From contig NZ_JAERRF010000009.1 in the NCBI RefSeq assembly GCF_016741875.1, positions 248,001 through 312,000 on the forward strand: a DNA stretch of 64,000 nucleotides, written 5' to 3'. The position numbers were made by a program, and so were the translations under genes. The stretch is from Streptomyces coffeae (GTDB taxonomy: Bacteria > Actinomycetota > Actinomycetes > Streptomycetales > Streptomycetaceae). This document shows, one piece after another, positions 1 to 10,318 of the stretch. Numbering within the stretch: position 1 is the first letter of the stretch; every line of letters starts with the position of its first letter. The notes below the pieces were generated by a model. It made no database searches, had not been told where the DNA came from, and saw nothing but the letters and a program-made list of their open reading frames with translations.

Positions 1-1
1 G

Positions 2-3000
2 CTCGCCGATGCCCGGCTGCGACCGTCGGACGTGGACGTCGTGGAGGCGCACGGCACGGGCACGAAGCTCGGTGACCCGATCGAGGCAGGCGCACTGCTG
101 GAGGCCTACGGGGCGCACCGGCCGCCGGACCGGCCGCTGCTGGTGGGCTCGGTGAAGTCCAACCTGGGCCACCCCCAGGCCGCGGCCGGCGCGGCAGGGG
201 TGATCAAGATGGCCATGGCCATGCGGCACGGATGGGTACCTGCCACCCTGAACGTCGACCGGCCCAGCTCCCACGTGGATTGGGACGGGGGGCTGCGCTT
301 GGTGACCGAGCGGACGCCGTGGCCCGATCACGGCCCTCTCCGGCGGGCAGGGGTGTCGTCGTTCGGGATCGGCGGGACCAATGCCCACATGATCCTCGAG
401 CAGCCGCCTGCCGAGGCGGAGACTCCGCCGGAGCCCGAGGAGTCCGTCCCGCCGCTGTGGACGGTCTCGGGCGACTCGCAAGCGGCTCTGCGCGCCCAGG
501 CCGGACGGCTGGCCGCGCACTGGGACGCCCACCCCCGTCTCAGCGAGCGCGACATCGGCTTCTCGCTGGCCACGACGCGGTCGGCGCTGGCGCACCGGGC
601 CGTGCTCACCGGCGGTGACCGGGATCGGCTACGGCGGTCGCTGACCGCGCTGGCAGCGGACAGATCCGACCCCGACCTCACGGTCGGCGCGGTGGCCGAG
701 GGCGGTATGGCCTTCCTGCTGACCGGTCAGGGCAGCCAGCGCGTGGGCATGGGACGCAAGCTGTACACCGCGTACCCCGTCTTCGCCGCCGCGTTCGACG
801 AGGTGTGCGCCGGGCTGGGGCTGCCGGTGAAGGAGACGGTGTTCGGAGCGGATCAGCAACGCCTCGACCGGACCGAGTTCGCCCAGACCGGTCTGTTCGC
901 CCTGGAGGTGGCGCTGTTCCGGCTGTTCGAGAGCTGGGGTGTCCGCCCGGACCTGCTGCTCGGGCATTCCATCGGTGGCCTGACCGCCGCCCATCTGGCC
1001 GGGGTGCTGTCCCTGAAGGACGCGTGCGCACTGGTCGCCGCGCGGGCCTCGTTCATGCAGGCATTGCCCGAGGAAGGCGCGATGTACGCGGTGGCGACGT
1101 CGGAGGAGGACGTCGCGCAGCTCCCTCCGGGCGTGTCCCTGGCGGCGGTGAACGGACCCCGGTCGATGGTGATCTCCGGGGCCGAGGACGCGGTGGTCGC
1201 GCTGGCCGAGCGGTTGCGTACCCGAGGACGCAAGACCAAGCGCCTGCGGGTCAGCCACGCCTTCCATTCCTCGTTGATGGATCCGGTACTCGAGGAGTTC
1301 CGCGCGATCGCGGAGAGCCTGAGCTACCACCCACCCGAGATCCCCGTCGTGTCCGACCTGACAGGGCGCCTGGCCACCACCGGGGAGCTGTGCTCCCCCG
1401 ACTACTGGGTCCGCCACGTACGGGGCACGGTCAGGTTCTCCGACGGGATGCGGACGCTCCAGGACGAGGGCGTCACCACGTTCCTGGAACTGGGACCCGA
1501 GACGACGCTCACCGAGATGGCCGCCGACTGCCTCACCGAAACCGGTGACGCGGCAGTGATCCCCGTCCTGCGCCACGACGACGTGCTCGGCGCCGTCGCG
1601 GCGCTGCATGTCCGCGGCCACGGGCCCAACTGGTCGGCGTGGTACGCCGGGAGCGGGGCGCGACGAGTGGACCTGCCCACGTACGCCTTCCAGCGCAAGC
1701 GGTTCTGGCTGATGCCCGACGCGGTCGGGGAAGCCTCCCAGCGGACGGACTCGGCGTTCTGGGAGGCCGTGGAGCGCGGAGACCTCTCGTACCTGAACGA
1801 TCTGCTGGGCACCAGCACCGACGGGCAGTTCAGTGAGTTGCTGCCCGCGATGGCGCGGTGGCGGCGCAGCCACGACCGGGAAGCCGCGATGGACCGGCTG
1901 CGGTACCGAGCAGCCTGGCAACCTGTCGCGGACCAGGTCGCCCGGGGGCGGACCTGGCTGATCGCCCACTGCGAGGACGTACCCGTGCCGGAACCGCTCG
2001 GCGATACGCTCGGCGCCCGGACGCTGCCCATCCGTATCGGCGCGAGCCGCGCCGAGATCGCCGAGCGCCTTGCGTCCGTAACGGACGGCGAACCGATCGA
2101 CGGGGTGTTGTCCCTGCTGGGCCTGGACGAGCGGGAGCATCCGGGAACGGCCGGGGTACCCGCCGGGCTCGCGCTGACCACCGCGCTCATCCAGGCCCTG
2201 GGGGATGCCGGGGTGGACGTGCCGTTGTGGTGCGCGACGCAGGGAGCGGTGTCCACGGGCCACGACGACCGGCTCAACAGCCCGGTGCAGGCCATGGTGT
2301 GGGGACTCGGCCGAGTCGCGGCGCTGGAGCACCCGGGGCGGTGGGGCGGATTGGTCGACCTTCCACCCGCGGTGGACTCCCTGGCGGCCGAACGACTCGC
2401 CGGTGTGCTCGTCTCGGAGGAGGACCAGGTCGCCGTACGCACCAGCGGAGTGTTCGTCCGGCGCCTGCTGCACGCGCCCGTCGGACCCGGCCCCCGACGC
2501 GACTGGCCCCTCCGCGGGACCACACTCATCACCGGAGCGTTCGGCGCGCTGGGCAGGCACCTTGCCCGCCGGCTGGCCGCCGAGGGCGTCGAACGACTGC
2601 TCCTGACCGGCAGACATGCGAACGATCCCGAACTGGTCGCCGAACTGACCGCGCTCGGAGCCGACGTCGACGTCGCCGCCTGCGATGTGGCCGACCGCGA
2701 CGCGGTGGCCGCCCTGCTCGCCACCATCCCCGACGACCGCCCGCTGACCGCGGTTGCGCACGCGGCCGGTGTGCTCGACGACGGCGTGATCGGCTCCCTG
2801 GACCACGGGCGGCTCGCCCGGGTCCTGCGGGCCAAGGTCGCAGGCGCGAAGAACCTCCACGAACTCGCGGGGGAGCTCGAGGTGTTCGTACTGTTCTCCT
2901 CCGCCACCGGTGCGGTCGGCAACGCGGGCCAGGCCAACTACGCGGCAGCCAATACCTATCTCGACGCACTGGCCGAACAACGACGCGCCGACGGGCTCAC

Positions 3001-3706
3001 GGCCACATCGGTGGCCTGGGGGCCCTGGGGGGCGGGCGGCATGGCGGTGGACGGCGCGAACGCGCAGATCGTGACCGCACGACTGCACCGCAACGGCATG
3101 ACGGTACTCGACCCGGACCTGGCGATCGACGCGCTGACCCTGGCCTTCGCCAAGGACGAGTCCGGGCTGGTCATCGCGGACGTCGACTGGGCGCGGTTCC
3201 TTTCGGTGTTCGCCACTACCCGGTACAGCCCCTTGCTCGCGGACCTGCCCGAAGCACGGCGGAGCATGGCCGCCGCGCCGTCCGAGGATGTCTCCTCGCT
3301 CGTACGACGACTGGCCGGAATGCCGCGGGCCGAACGTGTCCGTACCCTGCGCGATCTGGTGTGCGGGCACACCGCTCAGGTGCTCGGACACGACACGGTC
3401 GGCTCGGTGCGGCCCGGGAAGCCCTTCCATGAGCAGGGGCTCTCTTCCCTGGGTGTGGTGGAGTTGCGCAACCAGCTGAGTGCGGTGACGGGACTGAGGG
3501 TGTCTGCGAGCACGTTGTTCGACCATCCCACGCCCAGCGCGCTGGCCGACTGGCTCGACGCCGAACTCGCCCCGGCCCCGGCCCCGGCCGCAGCATCACC
3601 AGAACTCCCGGCGGAAGCCGAGACCGGGGCGGCGGATCTCGACACCGTGCTCAGGCTCGCCGAGCAAGAACTCGCTTTGGAGGCGGAGGGCGGCCTCGAT
3701 GACTGA
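2..3706 (+). CDS. Type I modular polyketide synthase, partial (KS-AT-KR-ACP)
   Basis: The gene is cut by the window's left edge; the reading frame is open from base 2. What remains is the C-terminal half of a ketosynthase (VEAHGTGT and SNLGHPQ motifs), an acyltransferase with GHSIGG and HAFHSS (the HAFH signature predicts malonyl-CoA), a ketoreductase (TGAFGALG nucleotide motif, FSSATG serine and QANYAAAN tyrosine/asparagine, LDD motif of B-type KRs) and an ACP in which the usual GxDSL is GLSSL. There is no DH between AT and KR, so the module should leave a beta-hydroxy group. A short acidic C-terminal tail looks like a docking segment. The next PKS gene starts 8 bases before this stop (ATGACTGA), so the two are translationally coupled. 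The parent product cannot be named from two modules. Confidence 0.95.
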   Translation, partial: LADARLRPSDVDVVEAHGTGTKLGDPIEAGALLEAYGAHRPPDRPLLVGSVKSNLGHPQAAAGAAGVIKMAMAMRHGWVPATLNVDRPSSHVDWDGGLRLVTERTPWPDHGPLRRAGVSSFGIGGTNAHMILEQPPAEAETPPEPEESVPPLWTVSGDSQAALRAQAGRLAAHWDAHPRLSERDIGFSLATTRSALAHRAVLTGGDRDRLRRSLTALAADRSDPDLTVGAVAEGGMAFLLTGQGSQRVGMGRKLYTAYPVFAAAFDEVCAGLGLPVKETVFGADQQRLDRTEFAQTGLFALEVALFRLFESWGVRPDLLLGHSIGGLTAAHLAGVLSLKDACALVAARASFMQALPEEGAMYAVATSEEDVAQLPPGVSLAAVNGPRSMVISGAEDAVVALAERLRTRGRKTKRLRVSHAFHSSLMDPVLEEFRAIAESLSYHPPEIPVVSDLTGRLATTGELCSPDYWVRHVRGTVRFSDGMRTLQDEGVTTFLELGPETTLTEMAADCLTETGDAAVIPVLRHDDVLGAVAALHVRGHGPNWSAWYAGSGARRVDLPTYAFQRKRFWLMPDAVGEASQRTDSAFWEAVERGDLSYLNDLLGTSTDGQFSELLPAMARWRRSHDREAAMDRLRYRAAWQPVADQVARGRTWLIAHCEDVPVPEPLGDTLGARTLPIRIGASRAEIAERLASVTDGEPIDGVLSLLGLDEREHPGTAGVPAGLALTTALIQALGDAGVDVPLWCATQGAVSTGHDDRLNSPVQAMVWGLGRVAALEHPGRWGGLVDLPPAVDSLAAERLAGVLVSEEDQVAVRTSGVFVRRLLHAPVGPGPRRDWPLRGTTLITGAFGALGRHLARRLAAEGVERLLLTGRHANDPELVAELTALGADVDVAACDVADRDAVAALLATIPDDRPLTAVAHAAGVLDDGVIGSLDHGRLARVLRAKVAGAKNLHELAGELEVFVLFSSATGAVGNAGQANYAAANTYLDALAEQRRADGLTATSVAWGPWGAGGMAVDGANAQIVTARLHRNGMTVLDPDLAIDALTLAFAKDESGLVIADVDWARFLSVFATTRYSPLLADLPEARRSMAAAPSEDVSSLVRRLAGMPRAERVRTLRDLVCGHTAQVLGHDTVGSVRPGKPFHEQGLSSLGVVELRNQLSAVTGLRVSASTLFDHPTPSALADWLDAELAPAPAPAAASPELPAEAETGAADLDTVLRLAEQELALEAEGGLDD

Positions 3707-6700
3707 CGACAGCAAGATGCTCGAGACCGTGCGGCGCCTCACCACCGCGCTGAAGAACACCAGGCAACGGCTGCGGGAAGCCGAGGCCGACGCCCACGAG
3801 CCGATCGCCATTGTGGGCATGGGCTGCCGGTTCCCCGGCGGGGTGACCGACCCGGACGGGTTCTGGCAGCTGATCGACGCAGGCCGCGACACGGTCACGC
3901 CGTTTCCCACCGACCGCGGCTGGTCGGACGAGTTCACCGGCACGGGGTCGTTCCTCTCCGACCCGGCCTGGTTCGACGCGGGCTTCTTCGGGATCGGTCC
4001 CCGTGAGGCCCTGTCGATGGACCCGCAACAGCGACTGATGCTGGAGGTGTCCTGGGAGGCTGTGGAGCGGGCCGGAATCGACCCGGTGTCCCTGCGCTCC
4101 ACCCGCACCGGCGTGTTCACCGGGACCAGCCAGCAGGATTACACCAGGCTGCTGGGCGAGATCAGCAGCCACAACGAGCACCGGGACCACCTGGCAACCG
4201 CCACCGCGGCGAGCGTGCTGTCAGGGCGGATCTCCTACCTGTTCGGACTGGAGGGCCCGTCGGCCTCGGTCGACACCGCCTGCTCGTCCTCCCTGGTGAC
4301 CCTGCACCTGGCGGTCCGGTCGCTGCGTGCGAGGGAATGCGATCTCGCGCTGGCCGGAGGGGTGACCGTGCTCTCCACTCCCACCCTGTTCACCATCTTC
4401 CAACACCAGGGCGCGCTGGCCGCGGACGGCCGCTGCAAGGCGTTCGCCGAATCAGCGGACGGCCTGGGCTGGGGTGAAGGTGCCGGGGTCGTGGTCGTCG
4501 AGCGGCTCAAGGACGCCCTCGACCACGGCCACCCGGTACTGGCCGTGATTCGGGGCACCGCCGTCAACTCCGACGGCGCCTCCAACGGGCTGACCGCACC
4601 GAACGGGCTCGCGCAGCAGCGGGTCATCCGCGACGCGCTGGCCGACGCACAGCTGCGCGCCCAGGACGTGGACGCCGTCGAGGCACACGGCACCGGTACC
4701 CGGCTCGGCGACCCGATCGAGGCGTCCGCGGTGCAGACGGTGTACGGCCGCGACCGGAGCACCCCACTGGCGCTCGGGTCGGTGAAGTCGAACATCGGGC
4801 ACACGCAGGCAGCGGCCGGTATCGCCGGGGTGCTGAAGACGGTGCTGGCGCTGAGGTACCGGACCCTCCCGAGGACGCTGCACGTGGACAGCCCGTCATC
4901 GCATGTGGACTGGAGCGCGGGCGCGGTGGAGCTGCTCACCGAAAGCCGCCACTGGCGGGCGAGCGCGGACCGGCCCCGGCGTGCGGGGGTGTCCTCGTTC
5001 GGTATCAGTGGCACCAACGCCCATGTGATCCTGGAGGAGGCGCCACCCGTCGAAGCCCCGACGGCCGGCGCGGCACAGCCGCTGCCGTGGGTGCTCTCGG
5101 CACGGACCGATTCCGCGCTGCGGGCCAGGGCGGCACAGCTTCTGCCGTTTGCCGACGGCAGCGATACGGCACCTGTCGCGCACGCGCTGGTCACCTCCCG
5201 CAGTACCTTCGACCATCGTGCCGCCGTGCTCGACGCGGATCCCCGGCCCGCGCTGAACGCATTGAGCCGGGGCAGCGCCGTACCGGGCCTGGTCACGGGT
5301 ACGGCCGACCTCTCGGGCAAGGTGGTGTTCGTCTTCCCCGGCCAAGGTGGTCAGTGGGCGGGAATGGCCGGCGACCTGCTGGCGGAGTCGCCGGTGTTCG
5401 GCGAGTCCATCCACCGCTGCGCGCAGGCGCTGGCGCCACATATCGACTGGGACCTGCTCGCGGTGCTGCGACAGCAGCCGGACGCACCCTCGCTGGAGCG
5501 CGTGGACGTGGTGCAGCCGGTGTTGTTCGCGGTCATGGTCTCGCTCGCCCGCCTCTGGCAATCCTGCGGCATCGAGCCGGATGCCGTCGTGGGGCACAGC
5601 CAGGGGGAGATCGCCGCCGCCCATGTCGCCGGTGCGCTCTCCCTCGACGACGCGGTGTTGGTGGCCGCCCGGCGCGCGAAGGCGCTGACGGCGCTGTCCG
5701 GCCGTGGCGGCATGGCTTCGGTGGGCATGTCCGCGGATGACCTGCGGCCCCGACTGGGCGAGCGGCTGTCGATCGCGACGGTCAACGGACCCGGGTCAGC
5801 GGTGATCGCCGGAGATACCGACGCGCTCGACGTCCTGCTGGCGGACTTGGCCGAGTCAGGTGTCCGGGTACGGAAGCTGGCCGTGGACTACGCCTCCCAT
5901 TCGCCTCAGGTGGAGAGCGTCCGCGACCGCATCCTCGCCGAGTTGGCGCCGGTGTCACCGAAGCCCACCGGCATCCCCTTCCATTCCGCGGTCACCGGCA
6001 CCGTGCTCGCCGGGACCGAGTTGGACGCCGGGTACTGGTACCGGAACCTGCGCATGCCGGTGAGGTTCGACGAGGCCGTCGCCGGGCTCCCGGTGCCGGA
6101 ACACTCGTTCTTCGTGGAGGTCGGCCCGCATCCCGTGCTCGTCCCGGCGTTGCTCGAGACCGTCGGCGACAAGGCCGTGGTCGTCGGATCGCTGCGCCGC
6201 GCGGAGAACGGGCGCGAAGCGCTCCTCGCCTCGCTCGCCGAACTGTATGTGCGTGGTCTGCACCCGCACTGGACGGCCTGGGCAGGACCGGACGCGCCCG
6301 GATTCACCGAGCTGCCGACCTATCCGTTCGAACGCAAGCGGTTCTGGCCGACACCGGGTGAGCCCAGACACGGCAGCCATCCTGTCCTGGATACGGCGGT
6401 GGAGCTGGCGGACAGCGGCGAACTGGTGCTGACCGGACGCCTGTCGACGGCGTCGCATCCATGGCTGGCCGATCACCGGGTGCTGGGCGAGGTGATCCTC
6501 CCCGGAACCGCCTGGCTGGAGTTCGCGCTGCACGCCGGCGCCGCGGCGAGCTGCCCCACGGTGGAGGAACTCACTCTGGAACGGCCGCTGGTGCTGCCGG
6601 ACGACGGTGCCGCGACCGTGCAGCTACGCGTCGGCGCACCGGACGACGCCATGCGGCGCAGACTGATCCTCCATGCACAGGTGGAGGGTGCGGGCTGGAT

Positions 6701-9533
6701 CCGTCATGGTGAAGGCGTGCTCGGCCCCGAGCACACCGAGCCCGAGACGCTCGAGGAGTGGCCACCCGTCGGCGCCGAGGCGGTCCCGCACACCGGCCTC
6801 TACTCCGCGCTGGTCGGCCGCGGGCTGGGTTACGGCCCCACGTTCCAGGGTCTGCGGACCGTGTGGCGGCGCGGCGACGAGATCTTCGCCGACGTGCGCT
6901 GCCCGGTGGACCCGCGCGGCTACGTGGTCCATCCGGCGCTGCTGGATTCCGCTCTGCACGCCATCGGCCTCGGTGGCGAGACCTCGGGGACCCAAGGACC
7001 CGAAGGACCTGTGCTCCCGTTCGCATGGACAGGGGTGACCGCGCACACGGCCCAGTCGGCAACGCTGCGCGTACGGCTGCGCGGCACCGTGCACGACGGT
7101 GTACGACTGACCGTGACCGACGGCCAGGGCACGCCGATGTTGTCGGTGGACTCGCTGGTGCTGCGACCGGCTGCCGCACACAGCGATGTTCCACCGGACG
7201 CGCTCTTCCGGGACAAGTGGCGGGAGGTACGGCCGGCGAGCAGTGTCGTACCGCACACCATCGCGGCCGTGGGTCTGGAGACGGACCACTTCCCCGTTCT
7301 TCCGGATCTGGCGGCACTGGAGGATGCGGTCCGTGCGGGACTGCCCGCCCCGGGCGCGGTCCTTGTCGCCGGCTCCAGCGGTTCGGTGCGGGAATCCGCG
7401 CACCGCGCACTGCGGCTGGTCCAGCGGTGGAGCACGAGTCCGCAGTTCGCCGGGTCCAGACTGGTGTTCCTCACCTCGGGCGCGGTGGCGGCCAGGACCG
7501 GCGATGAGGTCAACGACCTGGCCGGCGCGGCCGTCATCGGCTTGGTCCGGTCCGCGCAGACCGAGGAACCCGGCCGGTTCGTCCTCCTGGACGCCGACGA
7601 GATCACTCCGCTGACCATCAACGCAGCCCTGGCAGCGGATGAACCGGAGCTCGCCTTGCGGGGCGGACGGGTGCTGGCGCGCCGCCTGCTGCGGGCCTTC
7701 CCGCGGGGATCGGCGACGTTCGCCGGGGCCGAGGACACCGTGCTGATCACCGGTGGCACCGGCACGCTCGGGGGGCTGCTGGCCCGTCACCTGGTCACCG
7801 CGCACGGGGTGCGACGGCTGATCCTGGCCGGCCGCCGGGGCCATGCCCCCCGGCTGCGGGACGAACTCACTGCGCTGGGAGCCACCGTCACGGTGGCCGC
7901 CTGTGATGTCGCGGACCGGGCAGACGCAGCCGCGCTGCTCGACGCACACCAGCCGACGATCGTCGTCCACGCGGCCGGGGTGCTTGACGACGGCGTGGTG
8001 ATGGCCATGACCGAGGACCGCCTCGATGCCGTCCTGCGACCGAAGGCGGAGGCCGCGCTCGTCCTGCACGAGCTGACGCAGGACCTGCCGCTGAAGTCGT
8101 TCGTGCTGTTCTCCTCGGCTGCCGCCACCGCGGGCAGCGCGGGCCAGTCGAACTACGCTGCCGCGAACGCCGTGCTCGACGCGCTGGCCCAGCACCGGCG
8201 CGCGCGAGGACTTCCCGCGCTCTCGCTCGCCTGGGGCCAGTGGGCGGAACGCAGTGACATGACCCGCCATCTCGACTCGACGACCGAATCGCTGTCCACG
8301 CAGGAGGCGCTGGCGCTGTTCGACGCCGCGGTCGCGCTCCCCGACCCGGTCCTGGTGCCCACCCGGCTCGACCTGCACGGACAGAGCAGGCCCCTGCTGC
8401 GGGAGCTGGCTGACCGGCCGCAGGCCCCGAAGGGGAATCCGCGTCAGCGGCTCGACCTCCTGGGCGAGCCGGAGCGCGAACGGGCACTGCTCGAGCTGAT
8501 CCTCGAGAAGACCGCGGTGACCCTCGGGCACGACGGGACGGGCGAGCTCAGCCCGCACGCCGGGTTCCTGGAGATGGGGGTGGATTCACTGGCCGCGGTC
8601 CGTATCCGCAACCATCTCGCCGAAGCACTCGGCCTACGGCTGCGGCCGACCGTCATCTTCGACCATCCGACACCGTTGTTGCTGCGTCGGCATCTGGGGG
8701 AGCTGCTGTCCCGGGGCGAGGACGAAGCGGCCCCGCAGGAGGGCACCCGGACCGTCCGCCAACTCGTCGTCGAGGCGAGGGTCAACGAGTGGGAGAAGGA
8801 ACGCGCCTCCTTCAGCTCACTGGATGAGCTGCCGCAGATCCCCCAGCCGGTCCGGCTGGCCCGTGGCCCGCAAGGACCGGCCCTGGTGTGCGTCACCGCG
8901 GTCGTGGCCATGTCCGATCCGGTGCACTACGCACGCCTGGCGAAGCCGTTCCAGGGCGAACGGGACGTCTGGGCACTCCGACAGCCGGGTTTCCGTCAGC
9001 ACGAGGCCCTCCCCACCACGCGGGATGTGCTGCTTCAGACGCATGCAGCCGGTCTGCGCGCGGCACTCGGGAACCAGCCCTTCGTCCTCGCCGGCTCCTC
9101 CTCCGGCGGCCTGGTCGCTCATGCGCTCGCCCGGCACCTCGGCGAGCAGGGCACCCCACCGGCCGGTGTTGTCCTGCTGGACAGCTATGCCCCCAGCCAG
9201 TACGGACGGCTGAAGCAGCTGATGCCCGCTCTGACCGGGGAAGTGCAGCAACGGCTGGGCGACACGGAGTACGCGACGCCCGGTGACGACGGCTGGATTA
9301 CCGCCATGACGCACTACGGGCAATTCGACTGGACACCCACTGATCTGCCGGTCCCTGAGCTGTTCGTGCGCGCGGGGATGCCACTGGAGGGCTGGCCGAC
9401 GGACTGGGAACCCATCTGGCCGTTCGACCACACTGCCGTCACCACCCGCGGCAACCACTTCACCATGCTGGAGGAGCACGCCCCGCACACCGCGGCCCTG
9501 ATACGGGACTGGATGCGCGCGACCTTCGGCTGA
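3699..9533 (+). CDS. Type I modular polyketide synthase, terminal module (KS-AT-DH-KR-ACP-TE)
   Basis: A 1,944-residue single-module PKS. The N-terminus (residues 1-30) is a helical docking segment. KS carries TACSSS with Cys near residue 195 and VEAHGTGT. AT has GHSQGE (Ser near 634) and YASHS, the methylmalonyl-CoA signature. DH has HRVLGEVILP (His near 926) and a LLDSALH aspartate. KR (about 1346-1534) has TGGTGTLG, the LDD motif and SNYAAAN. There is no ER. ACP has GVDSL (Ser near 1630). The C-terminal thioesterase uses GSSSGG (Ser near 1801), LLDSY and GNHF. The expected last unit is a 2-methyl-2-enoyl thioester released by the TE. This is the end of a separate polyketide cluster: 144 bp without a gene and an unrelated secreted protein follow. 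Confidence 0.95.
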   Translation: MTDDSKMLETVRRLTTALKNTRQRLREAEADAHEPIAIVGMGCRFPGGVTDPDGFWQLIDAGRDTVTPFPTDRGWSDEFTGTGSFLSDPAWFDAGFFGIGPREALSMDPQQRLMLEVSWEAVERAGIDPVSLRSTRTGVFTGTSQQDYTRLLGEISSHNEHRDHLATATAASVLSGRISYLFGLEGPSASVDTACSSSLVTLHLAVRSLRARECDLALAGGVTVLSTPTLFTIFQHQGALAADGRCKAFAESADGLGWGEGAGVVVVERLKDALDHGHPVLAVIRGTAVNSDGASNGLTAPNGLAQQRVIRDALADAQLRAQDVDAVEAHGTGTRLGDPIEASAVQTVYGRDRSTPLALGSVKSNIGHTQAAAGIAGVLKTVLALRYRTLPRTLHVDSPSSHVDWSAGAVELLTESRHWRASADRPRRAGVSSFGISGTNAHVILEEAPPVEAPTAGAAQPLPWVLSARTDSALRARAAQLLPFADGSDTAPVAHALVTSRSTFDHRAAVLDADPRPALNALSRGSAVPGLVTGTADLSGKVVFVFPGQGGQWAGMAGDLLAESPVFGESIHRCAQALAPHIDWDLLAVLRQQPDAPSLERVDVVQPVLFAVMVSLARLWQSCGIEPDAVVGHSQGEIAAAHVAGALSLDDAVLVAARRAKALTALSGRGGMASVGMSADDLRPRLGERLSIATVNGPGSAVIAGDTDALDVLLADLAESGVRVRKLAVDYASHSPQVESVRDRILAELAPVSPKPTGIPFHSAVTGTVLAGTELDAGYWYRNLRMPVRFDEAVAGLPVPEHSFFVEVGPHPVLVPALLETVGDKAVVVGSLRRAENGREALLASLAELYVRGLHPHWTAWAGPDAPGFTELPTYPFERKRFWPTPGEPRHGSHPVLDTAVELADSGELVLTGRLSTASHPWLADHRVLGEVILPGTAWLEFALHAGAAASCPTVEELTLERPLVLPDDGAATVQLRVGAPDDAMRRRLILHAQVEGAGWIRHGEGVLGPEHTEPETLEEWPPVGAEAVPHTGLYSALVGRGLGYGPTFQGLRTVWRRGDEIFADVRCPVDPRGYVVHPALLDSALHAIGLGGETSGTQGPEGPVLPFAWTGVTAHTAQSATLRVRLRGTVHDGVRLTVTDGQGTPMLSVDSLVLRPAAAHSDVPPDALFRDKWREVRPASSVVPHTIAAVGLETDHFPVLPDLAALEDAVRAGLPAPGAVLVAGSSGSVRESAHRALRLVQRWSTSPQFAGSRLVFLTSGAVAARTGDEVNDLAGAAVIGLVRSAQTEEPGRFVLLDADEITPLTINAALAADEPELALRGGRVLARRLLRAFPRGSATFAGAEDTVLITGGTGTLGGLLARHLVTAHGVRRLILAGRRGHAPRLRDELTALGATVTVAACDVADRADAAALLDAHQPTIVVHAAGVLDDGVVMAMTEDRLDAVLRPKAEAALVLHELTQDLPLKSFVLFSSAAATAGSAGQSNYAAANAVLDALAQHRRARGLPALSLAWGQWAERSDMTRHLDSTTESLSTQEALALFDAAVALPDPVLVPTRLDLHGQSRPLLRELADRPQAPKGNPRQRLDLLGEPERERALLELILEKTAVTLGHDGTGELSPHAGFLEMGVDSLAAVRIRNHLAEALGLRLRPTVIFDHPTPLLLRRHLGELLSRGEDEAAPQEGTRTVRQLVVEARVNEWEKERASFSSLDELPQIPQPVRLARGPQGPALVCVTAVVAMSDPVHYARLAKPFQGERDVWALRQPGFRQHEALPTTRDVLLQTHAAGLRAALGNQPFVLAGSSSGGLVAHALARHLGEQGTPPAGVVLLDSYAPSQYGRLKQLMPALTGEVQQRLGDTEYATPGDDGWITAMTHYGQFDWTPTDLPVPELFVRAGMPLEGWPTDWEPIWPFDHTAVTTRGNHFTMLEEHAPHTAALIRDWMRATFG

Positions 9534-9677
9534 ACAACGTCTGTCCGGTCGATCGTGGTGGCGAAGAGCTTCGGACGGCCCTGTCGATCCCGTGGATCAC
9601 TCGTCCGAGCCGTTAGCGTGCGATCCGGCCGTCAGACGCCAGTCGGTCCGCTGGACCGGACCGGAATGGAGCGCACC

Positions 9678-10211
9678 ATGTCTTCTTCGTCCACGACCCG
9701 AAACCGAATCCGGACCTCCCTTCTTCTGCTCGCGGCGCTGGGCCTCACCGTGGCTGGAGGCTCCGCGCAGGTGGGCGCCACGACACCGGCCGAGAAACCC
9801 GCACCTCGCAGCCCGTTCCTCGCCGAGGTCGCCGAACAGATCGCCCTGCCGAAGCGGACCTGGACGGTGTGGGGAACCCACACCGCCAAGGGATATACGA
9901 CCGAGGCGGCGGAGACCACCAACGTCGAGGGCATGAAGGCAGACTGCGAGAACATCAACCTCAACAAGAAACTGGCCGCCGATTTCCGCAGCGATGTGTT
10001 CGGTCCTGGTGTGAAGGGGTTCTTCTACCGATGCCAGCGGATTGCCCGGGACACCAACAAGTACTGGTTCACCATCAGTTCGGCTGATCGAGCCCAGATC
10101 GAGAAACTCTGCGACCCGAATACGCGGTACCCGATCGTCTACGACGAGCAGCACGACACCTACTGGATCGACGAACCATTCATGTGCACGAAGCTTGCCG
10201 CGCCTGCGTAA
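9678..10211 (+). CDS. Small secreted protein of unknown function
   Basis: A 177-residue protein. The ATG at 9678 is preferred because GGAG lies 6 bases upstream; an in-frame ATG at 9666 is the alternative. Residues 1-34 form a signal peptide (basic start with RNRIR, hydrophobic LLLLAALGLTVAGG, Ala-rich cleavage region). The mature part has four cysteines (in DCENI, YRCQR, KLCDP and MCTKL), enough for two disulfides, and many aromatic residues (WTVWG, KYWF, TYWID). I do not recognise the family. It is monocistronic between the PKS cluster and an iron-box gene. Confidence 0.75.
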   Translation: MSSSSTTRNRIRTSLLLLAALGLTVAGGSAQVGATTPAEKPAPRSPFLAEVAEQIALPKRTWTVWGTHTAKGYTTEAAETTNVEGMKADCENINLNKKLAADFRSDVFGPGVKGFFYRCQRIARDTNKYWFTISSADRAQIEKLCDPNTRYPIVYDEQHDTYWIDEPFMCTKLAAPA

Positions 10212-10274
10212 GAACTCCGTCTCGGCTGACCGCGTCGAGCAACGCGGCCACCGTGCGGCACACCGGCTCGAAAT

Positions 10275-10293
10275 TTAGCTTAGGCTTACCTTG
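10275..10293 (+). promoter_or_regulatory. Putative DmdR/IdeR iron box
   Basis: The sequence TTAGCTTAGGCTTACCTTG matches 15 of 19 positions of the actinobacterial iron box as I know it (TTAGGTTAGGCTAACCTAA), with an intact TTAGGCT core. It ends 25 bases before the ATG of the MerR-like gene at 10319, the usual place for a repressor site over a promoter. It suggests iron-dependent repression of that short gene. Confidence 0.55.
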
Positions 10294-10318
10294 CTTTCCG
10301 GTCGCAAGCTGAGGTCGA

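Noticed and set aside
2..9533. The left PKS as part of the depsipeptide cluster
   Set aside because: It ends in its own thioesterase, and five unrelated genes with their own promoters lie between it and the sigma factor; antimycin-type products need only one PKS module.
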